Assembly: GCA_019671005.1 (NCBI GenBank)
Contig: CM033752.1
Location: 9,920,001-9,984,000, forward strand
Direction: 5' to 3'
DNA length: 64,000 nt
Origin: Hibiscus mutabilis
Taxonomy: Eukaryota > Streptophyta > Magnoliopsida > Malvales > Malvaceae
The notes below the pieces were generated by a model that saw only the letters and a program-made list of their open reading frames with translations, did no database searches and was not told the DNA's origin. Each line of letters starts with the position of its first letter. The first letter of the stretch is position 1. The translations under genes were made by a program, and so were the position numbers. This document shows positions 56,592 through 64,000 of this stretch, piece by piece.

Positions 56592-57156
56592 AAGGTGGTG
56601 AAGGTAAAGCAAAGCAAACAAGCAACAAAGCTCGATGAAGTACATCAAGATTGATTATTTCTCGATCGAGTTGCAAGTGAGTTTTGTGGTACGAATCTTT
56701 CTTTACTTTCTTTTCTTTTCTTTCTTTCTTTATTTCTTTCTTCTAGACAACCTTTATTTTCATTTCCTTTATCTTCCTTATTACCTTATATTTTCTTTTT
56801 TCTAGCCTAACCTTATTTGCGGCCCAAACGCCATCAAGTAAAAACAATTTTGACAGGTTTGAGTAAGTTTTATTAAGAACTTGTGATGAGAGAATCGAGT
56901 GGTAAAAGGCATAAGAGTTGTGAGCACAGAAGGGGAAGTAAAAGCCTAAATTCTCGAAAGTTAAACACGAGTGTTTGAGTGGTGTCATCAATTTTTTCTT
57001 TAGAGTGGCTGTGAGGTTTTTGTGAGTGATATTTTGGTAAGGTCCTTACATCTCATTCAATTTCTTTATTACGCTAACAATTCTTTCATCTTTCCAATGG
57101 AGTACGAACAACAAAAGAAGAATGCATTTCATACTTGATGCCATGTAAATGGTATA
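56592..57156 (+). other. Element C leader, right part
   Basis: Non-coding. It shares with the element D leader (about 63800-63950) the order GTAAAAGGCA(T)AAGAG...AAAAGCCTA...AAACACGAGTGT...TTTTCTTTAGAGTGG, so C and D are related families. Gag is missing: the sequence passes at about 57090-57130 straight into the residues before the protease. Confidence 0.7.
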
Positions 57157-57734
57157 GTGTTTTTTGTAATCATCGACGGTGGAAGTTGTACAAATATTGC
57201 CAGCACTTACATGGTAGGCAAATTGGGACTAAAGAAAATCGAGCATCCAATCCCCTATGAGTTGCAATGGGTGAACGACGGAAAAGAATTAAAAGTCACG
57301 GAGCAAGTACTTGTTCCATCTCAATCGAAAGGTACAAAGACAAAGTTTTGTGTGATGTTGTTTCCATGAATACAAGTCACCTCCTACTCGGACGACCTTG
57401 GCAATATGAAAAGCAAGCAACCCATAATGGCTTTGCCAATCGATACTCTTTTACTTTTGAAGACAAGAAGATTATTTTGGCTCCTTTAACACCAAGCCAA
57501 GTGCTTCAAGACCAAAACCATCTTAAGGAGAGCATTGGAGACATCAAAAGAAATTCAATTGAAGAAGAACATTCTGAAGAAGGAAAAATAGATGGAATTA
57601 AAAATAAAAGGATTGTGGATGAAAACCACGTTGGAGTTGAAAATGAATGTAGAAAAGAAAAGGAGATTGTGAAGCAGATTTTATCTAATAATTCATTTCC
57701 TCCTATTCTTGATTTTTCTTTTCTTATAGGTTGA
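57130..57734 (+). pseudogene. Element C aspartic protease and linker, frameshifted
   Basis: The frame at 57157-57369 reads FFVIIDGGSCTNIASTYMVG, KLGLKKIEHPIPYELQWVND, ELKVTEQVLV. DGGSCTN(V/I)AS with the KLGL...PYxLQW segment is characteristic of a large group of dicot Ty3/gypsy proteases. A shift near 57330 moves reading to the frame ending at 57734: KDKVLCDVVSMNTSHLLLGR, PWQYEKQATHNGFANRYSFT, KKIILAPLTPSQVLQDQNHL, then a charged linker. In the intact family RT follows, but here only fragments do. Catalytic DGG is the family-typical form, so the active site is kept although the frame is broken. Confidence 0.85.
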
Positions 57735-58438
57735 TGAAACTTCAAAGGACGTTCCAAAAACATTGCCAATCATGAAGATGATTCAGCAACTTTCATGTTT
57801 TGATGAATTGATAAAGTTTCCCATGGATTACATCAAGCATCAACCACAGTCCATAAACATTGTTGGGTTTGTTTTCTCTACTCTTTTAAATCTAATTTTT
57901 CTTTTCTACTAATCTGGTTGTAATTGTAGGAAATGAAAGGAGACATGGGTTTGAAAAGGAATTGCACTGAAAGATGCGAGGAAACAAAGAAGATGTTCGA
58001 TTGATTGAAGTAGTGATGTTTGTCAGATCAAATGACATTGGTTTGTTTCTAAAGCATTGTTGGAAGGTTTTATGGAAAGAAGATGAATCGAAGTTTTTCC
58101 CTACCATGCAAAACTAGCCCATAGTTGTTCAAATCAAGGACGTGAAGAAAGAACTATCCATTCACTCAAGAAACCTCATGCAAAAGGTTGTCCCAAAGGA
58201 CGTGTCTCTTTAAGATGATTATCCAAAAGACGAACCTCTTGAAGTACTACAAGACGTGTCCCTTGAAGATGCCTATCTAAAAGATGTGTATCTTGAAGAT
58301 GATTATTCAAAGGAGGTGTTTCTTAAAAGTGACTATCCATTAGCGAAGAACGTGAAGGAATCAGGCATACAAACATCTACCTACTGCCTTCTTAAACAAT
58401 TTGTCGATTTAGGGACAAATCGCTTTAAAGAAAGGGGA
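57735..58438 (+). pseudogene. Degenerate tail of element C pol
   Basis: No RT, RNase H or integrase motif was found. Short pieces can be read: FLPTMQN-stop-PIVVQIKDV near 58100, then an acidic repeat with VPKDVSL, DDYPKDEPLEVLQDVSLEDA and YLKDVYLEDDYSKEVFLKSD (58190-58340), and VDLGTNRFKERG just before the LTR, which matches the DSRTNPFEE end segment of family A. So the pol centre is deleted and its C-terminal end is kept. Confidence 0.5.
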
Positions 58439-59812
58439 TGATGCAATCCTAATCAGCACCAACTTTTTCCATGACTTGATCACATCATTGAAGATCCTCA
58501 AGGCTGATTCTAAGGGAGTTCTACCTTATTTTATCTTTTATTATCTTATTTATGCATTAAATATTGTTATAAGCATGCTTTTGCATATTACGATGTACTT
58601 GAATTATCATATGTTATCATTCATTTGCATAGTATATGATATTCATGCATAACCTATGATTCACATCTTTATATTATAGTTCTACATATACTTAGCTTAT
58701 TTCTTATTTCCTATTATAAGTATTCATTATATTTTGTTTGCATTGTTTGTAGGTCATATTCAGCTTATGCATTCAAAGGGACTATCGAAGGGCTACTTAT
58801 TCTAGCTCAATTAATTCGGTTCAGCTTAAATAAGCTCCAACCAGCTCCCATCAACTTGAGGTGGCTCAAAGGCATATAAGGGAAGCTCGCCTAGCTCAAG
58901 GACAACTCGTGGAAGCTCAAGAAGCTCAATGAAGGAGTGCAAGATTCGGTCAGCCCAAACCAGCTCGATTCAGCACATTTTAGCTCAAGGCTAGCTTGAC
59001 CAGCTCATCTCATTCAAGCTTCCAACAATAGCTCAACACCTCAAGGGACATGTTCCCTCCCAAGAGGCATGACAGACCACCTTGGAGGGAACATAAACTG
59101 GTGCCAATTCTTGGAGGCAAATCTTTAAAATGGGCAACAATTTTAGATTGGAGGGAGACACCAAGTAGCCGAATAGTTAAACAACTTTGGAGGGAGGCAT
59201 GAGTTTAACTGAATGGCTATTTGATTAGTTAGAGGCCTTTTCGGCCATGCCCTTTAAACAACTATAAATAGGGCTTTGGATTTCATTTGTAACATACAAC
59301 TTTCATATCAATTTAATTTACTTTGTGAGGTTTTCTCTCAAACTTGTTCTTTTTTGAACTTTATCGACTTATCAAGTTGTGTTTGTGGCGTCATCTTTCC
59401 TTTCCATTTGATACTTCAGTTTCTTGGTTCATATAACCAAAGGGTCCAAGTCCTATCTACCACCCTCAAAGCCATTCTCTTAAGGACTGGGTTATGCTTC
59501 TTATAGCATAGTTTCTTCCTTTGAATTCTTTGAATACTATCTTGAATACTATCACCCTTTTCCCATTTCATTTTACCATCTTCCTTTCCATTTCCTTCAC
59601 CATATTTGAACCTACCCTACATTTAAAACCTTTCCTTTTCATCCATTTCCTTAAAACACCAAACAACCATACTTCCGCACCCTATACTTTCATCATCTTT
59701 TTTCTTCATTCTCTTTGGAAAAGCATTCGGAGGAACAAGCCTTACTTGCATTCACGATCGAGAACAATCAAGCTTCTTTCAACAACGTCAATTGGAGAGT
59801 TGGAGCGTATCA
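58439..59812 (+). repeat. 3' LTR of element C (1374 bp)
   Basis: TGATGCAATCCTAATCAGC after the purine tract, ending GGAGCGTATCA; satellite resumes at the next base. TATA box TATAAATA at 59263-59270. U3 has a dense set of AGCTC words (11 between about 58795 and 59035). U5 is pyrimidine-rich (59520-59720). Confidence 0.8.
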
Positions 59813-61555
59813 TAATCTTATTTTGCGACCTTTTTGTTGGGGTTTAAGTGCTGCATGTCTAAATGGACTTTATATAGTGGACCCGTTGGATTTTAACCAA
59901 GTAAAAAGTTCTAAAATTGAGGTTAAGCTATATAATCAAATTCAAAAGCCCATAATCAAATATTTTAACTCATAAACTTTGATTTAATCTTATTTTGTGG
60001 CTGTTTTGTTAGGTTTAAGGCGTACATGTCTAAAAGAGCTTTACAATGGACCCGTTGGAATTTTAACCGAGTAAAAAATTCTGAAAATGAGGTTAAGCTA
60101 TACAATCATGTTCAAAAGCCCATAAATTTATATTTTAATTCATAAAATTTGATTTAAACTTATTTTTCGGCTGTTTTGTTGGGGTTTAAGGTCTAGATGT
60201 CTAAATGGGGTTTACAGTGGACCCATTGGAATTTTAACAGAGTAAAAAGTTTTGAAATTGAGGTTAAGCTATATAATCATATTCAAAAACTATAATCAAA
60301 TATTTGAACTCATAAATTTTGATTTAATCTTAATTTGCGGCCATTTTGTTGGGGTTTAAGGCGTGCTTGTCTAAATGGGTGTTATAGTGGACTCGTGTGG
60401 ACTCGTTGGAATTTTAACATAGTAAAAAGTTCTGAGATTGAGGTTAAGCTATATAATCATATTTAAAAGCCCATAATCAAATATTTTAACTCATAAAATT
60501 TGATTTAATCATATTTTGTGGTCGTTTTGTTGGTTTTAAGCAGTGCAAGTCTAAATGGTCTTTACAGTGGATCCGTTGGAATTTTAATCGAGTAAAAATT
60601 TCTGAAATTGAGGTTAAGCTATATAATCATGTTCAAAAGCGTATAACTAAATATTTTAAGTCCTAAAATTTGATTTAATCTTATTTTTCGTTCGTTTTGT
60701 TAGGGCTTATAGAATGCATGTCTAAATGGGCTTTACAGTGGACCCATTGGAATTTTAACCGAGTAAAAAGTTCTAAAATTGAGGTTAAGCTATATAATCA
60801 TGTTCAAAAGCGCATAAATAAATATTTTAAGTAATAAAATTTGATTTAATCTTATTTTGCGGCCATTTTGTTGGGATTTAAGGCTTGCATTTCTAAATGT
60901 GCATTATAGTGGACCCGTTAGAATTTTAACCAAGTAAAAAGTTCTGAAAATAAGGTTAAGCTATATAATAATATTCAAAGTCTCATAATAAAAAATTTTA
61001 ACACATGAAATTTGATTTAATCTTATTTTGTGGCTGTTTTCTTGGGGTTAAAGGCATGCATGTCTAAATGGGATTTACAGTGGACCCGTTGGAATTTTAA
61101 TAGAGTAAAAAGTTCTGAATTTGAGGTTAAGCTACATAATCATGTTCAAAATACCATAACTAAATATTTTAAGTCCTAAAATTTGATTTCATCTTATTTT
61201 TTGGCCGTTTTGTTGGTGTTTAAGGCATGCATGTCTAAATAGGCTTTACAGTGGACCCGTTGGAATTTTAACCAAGTAAAAAGTTTTGAAAATGAGGTTA
61301 AGCTATATAATAATATTCAAAGGCTCATAATCAAAAATTTTAACTCATGAAATTTGATTTAATCTTATTTTGCAGCTTTTTTTGGGTTTAAGACGTGCAT
61401 GTCTAAATGGGCTTTATAGTGGACCCGTTGGAATTTTAACGAGTAAAAAGTTCTGAAATTGAGGTTAAGCTATATAATCATGTTCAAAATCCCATAACTA
61501 AATATTTTAAGCCATAAAATTTCATTTAATCTTATTTTGCGGACATTTTGTTCGG
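59813..61555 (+). repeat. ~170-bp tandem satellite, block 6
   Basis: About 10 monomers in the same orientation. One carries a local GTGGACTCGT duplication (about 60384-60405). One GCATTTCTAAATGTGC-type monomer is at about 60889. Too short to place firmly in the higher-order pattern. Confidence 0.95.
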
Positions 61556-63518
61556 TGATGTGATCCAACACAGCACCAAACTTCTTGCGGCCATGCTCAC
61601 ATTAGAGGAGAAGTCGCATGATTTAAACACTTATTCCCGAGCCAAGGATCTCAACAATTCCAGTTCAAATATGCTTTTTTCAAGCCTTGAATCTAAGCTT
61701 GGAGCCTTGGCCATCTTTTGAACAAATGTAGCATGCTACTTATGCATTTTAATACATGCATTTGAGTGCTAGCTTAGAAGTGTGTTGCATTTAGTAGAGT
61801 GAGCATTAATAAATTTGCATGTTTAAGTATGCATTGTAGTTCATTTATTGCACATGAATAAATAAGGCTTAATGTTCATTTAACATGTTCTATTTATGTT
61901 TGTTTAGAACATTTAAGCATGTTAGTTCTTTTAAGCTTGTTAGTTTAATTAATGCATGTCAGTTCATTGAAGTCTTTTAGCTTATTTATGTTTGTTAGTT
62001 CCCTAAGTGAGTTAGTTCAATTAATCAAACTAGTTCATTTAATTAGACTAGATAATTTACTTTTGCTTAGCTTTTATATTCTTTAATAAAGAGTGTTTTC
62101 TCATGGAATGTTTAATGCCTTTTCGAATAGGACTAATCATGGATATGATGGCTGATCACATTCCTTCAAGTTGACAAAGCATTCAAGAGGAATTATCACT
62201 ATTGAAGACACTTGAAGACACCTCATGAAGGCTTGTCGGTTTCAAGGTATTCAAGAGAGCCTTTACATTACTCAAAGGTGTAATCAAGAGAGCTTTTACA
62301 CTCTTTGAAGGCTGAACGGTTTCAGCAATGAAGCAAGGCATTCAAGCCACTTAAAACACCACTTAAAGGGCTACTTAAACACCACTTAAGAGCTACTTTA
62401 ACACCCTATAAAGCTTATTGTTTTTTTTTATCAAGGAAGACATGCAATCAAAGCCTTCATTATCACCACTTAAGGGAGATTAAAAGCATGAATTAAAACA
62501 GCACGTAAGGAGGGAATTCAAGGAGTCTCAGACAACTTGTTCGCCATTTTTTGGTAGGATCCAAGCAGATCTGAGTCCTAAAGTCTTCTTCAAACTTATT
62601 CTTCTATTTCTTAGCTTTCCAACGCACTTTGAATCATCTTGATCCGGTATCTAGAGCTTAAGATATGACAAGATTATTGAAGACAGTGCAAGCTGGAAAT
62701 TCAATAGGGGAGTAATCACAAGATGCTTTTTCCAGAAATTCAAGAAGCCATTCAATTGCTGAATTCAATGCTTCATCACCAGCCCATTAAAGGAGAATAA
62801 AGACATCAGTTTCAGCTTGGAATTCAACCGATTCAGTTCATGTGGATGATATGGATGTCTACATTCAACCCATGAATGTCTACATTCATCCTAAAGCAAT
62901 CACAAACTTTTCGGTTATTATTGAAGGGCAAAACCAAAACCATTATGGACCTTCATTACCATATTCATGGTGACTTTAAACCCTTGTTTTGTTTCTCCTA
63001 GTTCAAGCTTTACACTTATAAATAGTTGCTATTTTCCATTGTAAAGACAGACAATTTTTGGATTATATTATAAACTTGAGAGTGTTCTCTTTATAGTTCT
63101 TGAACTTTATTGGTTTACAAAATTTTTCTTGTGGAATTCATCCTATTCATCTTTTTATATTAGTGGGTCACAATCCATTTTCCTTTCACCCATTAGACGG
63201 TTAAGAACTCTTATGGAACGGGTCTTCACTTTTTAGTGTTGGTTTATCCTTTGTTTACACCACACCTTAGTTGCATTTTCGTTCTTCTACGCCCACTGTC
63301 CAAACTTCTATATCTTCCATCACCTTTCCATACTCCATCCTAATCACAACAACCATCTTATCATCATTCCATTTCACCATACACATATCTATCAATTCCA
63401 TATCATCTTTATAAGTTTCATTTTAGAATTCATGTTTTACAATTTCAATCGCTTACTAGAATCACGATCGGGCAATCACATATATAAATTCAACCACAAC
63501 ACAACTGAGTTCATATCA
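61556..63518 (+). repeat. 5' LTR of element D (1963 bp)
   Basis: TGATGTGATCCAACACAGC start at the satellite edge and GTTCATATCA end before the PBS. TATA box TATAAATA at 63017-63024. The shared U3 block lies at 62615-62667 (CTTTCCAACGCACTTTGAA and following). Short internal repeats: GTTAGTT words at 61920-62020 and TTCAAGAGAGC/TCAAGAGAGC at about 62250-62300. No coding sequence seen. Confidence 0.82.
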
Positions 63519-63533
63519 ATTGGTATCAAAGCG
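63519..63533 (+). promoter_or_regulatory. Primer-binding site of element D
   Basis: ATTGGTATCAAAGCG directly after the LTR end. TGGTATCARAGC is the tRNA-Met type used by many plant LTR elements. Confidence 0.85.
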
Positions 63534-63978
63534 TTGGTGATTCAATAAGTTATTCGATTCATCTCCCTGAATATTCAAAAAAATAAAAAAATGAAAAAAA
63601 ATCAAAAGTCTAAAAGAAGTAAAGATCAAAGAGGGAGGGTTCTCATCTAATATTAAATAAAAGTTTGGTTCTTACTTTTGTCATCACTCATTTCAGATTG
63701 TTATTTCACCTTTTATCTTGTTAACCCATCTTGTTTGCTACATATCTCTTGTTTTCTTGTCCTAACCATTTTGTTTCAACCGAATTCCACAAAGAAACAC
63801 TTGTTGAGCCTTAAGTAAGTTCTCTAAGGACTTAGAAAGAGAACAAGATTGGTAAAAGGCAAGAGTGTGCATTAAGGGGAAAAGCCTATACCGAGTGAAA
63901 CACGAGTGTGAGTGCATTTTCTTTGGAGTGGAAAGGTGAGGATTTCTGCTAGTGAGGTTTAATTTTTTTTATCTAACC
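63534..63978 (+). other. Untranslated leader of element D
   Basis: A-rich near the PBS, then a C-like leader (AAACACGAGTGTGAGTGC, TTTTCTTTGGAGTGG). No gene. Confidence 0.7.
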
Positions 63979-64000
63979 ATGTCACAAAGATCTAATGTTT
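63979..64000 (+). CDS. Possible gag start of element D, cut by window edge
   Basis: ATG at 63979 opens MSQRSNV at the end of the leader, the place where gag begins in family A (MSETSND). Only seven codons are visible, so this rests on position and a weak N-terminal likeness. Confidence 0.35.

Larger units (their letters stand above)
55151..59812 (+). mobile_element. Ty3/gypsy element C, 5'-truncated, 3' LTR kept
   Basis: Plus-strand order: leader (55151-55390, resuming at 56592), protease, short degenerate coding remnants, a purine-rich tract (AAAGAAAGGGGA) and the 3' LTR (58439-59812). The 5' LTR and PBS are missing. Satellite stops at about base 70 of a monomer on the left and resumes about 70 bp further along the unit on the right, so a deletion took the 5' end together with some satellite. 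Gag, RT, RNase H and integrase are also absent. A solo family-A LTR interrupts the leader. Confidence 0.8.
61556..64000 (+). mobile_element. Ty3/gypsy element D, 5' end only
   Basis: 5' LTR at 61556-63518, PBS at 63519 and a leader that continues to the window edge. Plus strand. The rest of the element and its 3' target duplication are outside. Leader similarity relates it to element C; its U3 shares a block with families A and B. Confidence 0.85.

Noticed and set aside
57861..57930. Intron-like stretch in element C (pyrimidine tract then TTGTAATTGTAGG)
   Set aside because: No matching donor that restores a known protein frame; the surroundings are degenerate pol.
1..64000. Host genes, tRNA or rRNA genes
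   Set aside because: Every protein similarity found belongs to a retroelement, and no tRNA or rRNA sequence was recognised by eye. The tRNA-like words are only PBS sites.

Overview
The window is plant nuclear DNA, most likely from a eudicot. It carries plant-type Ty3/gypsy, Ty1/copia and L1-type LINE elements inside a long AT-rich tandem satellite. I found no host protein-coding gene, rRNA or tRNA gene and no CRISPR array. All protein homology is to retrotransposons, and nearly every reading frame is broken. The setting (a ~170-bp satellite with higher-order structure, invaded by nested retroelements) resembles centromeric or pericentromeric heterochromatin. That placement is inferred, not proven.

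Backbone: one satellite family of ~170 bp, always in the same orientation, in six blocks: 6188-7880, 8633-18286, 39585-43306, 46074-48111, 52629-55150 and 59813-61555. Together they make about 21 kb, roughly 125 monomers. Marker variants show a 12-monomer higher-order repeat of about 2.0 kb in the 39.6-55.1 kb blocks. The order continues across two later insertions. A different ~2.0-kb duplicated block lies at 13.5-17.4 kb.

Insertions from left to right. (1) At 1-4695, a minus-strand Ty3/gypsy element (family A) runs off the left edge at its reverse-transcriptase active site. It abuts an unassigned retroelement-like stretch (4696-6187). (2) At 7881-8632 there is a 5'-truncated plus-strand LINE tail (RNase H). 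(3) At 18287-39584 a minus-strand L1-type LINE with a 15-bp target duplication is itself interrupted by three LTR elements: A1 (18392-23204, TSD AACTC), A2 (23513-27505, TSD TAATG) and B (29273-33999, TSD CAAAG). Removing them leaves about 7.8 kb with endonuclease, RT, zinc-binding and RNase H parts in order. (4) At 43307-46073 lies a deleted Ty1/copia element (TSD GAATT). (5) At 48112-52628 lies a 4.5-kb probable solo LTR (TSD ATTAC). (6) At 55151-59812 a 5'-truncated gypsy element (C) holds a solo family-A LTR (55391-56591, TSD AAGGT). (7) At 61556 to the right edge are the 5' LTR, PBS and leader of gypsy element D.

Most notable structures: element B, a concatemer of four ~1-kb LTRs alternating with three ~196-bp internal regions that hold only a PBS and a PPT; two adjacent, compensating hairpins shared by the transcribed LTR leaders of families A and B; a U3 block shared by families A, B and D; a copia LTR with about nine pairs of TATCRRWAC-like motifs; a mosaic LTR in A2; and the satellite higher-order repeat. 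The elements appear to depend on one another. A1, A2 and B lack pol, so their past movement would have needed proteins from relatives such as the fuller family-A element at the left edge.
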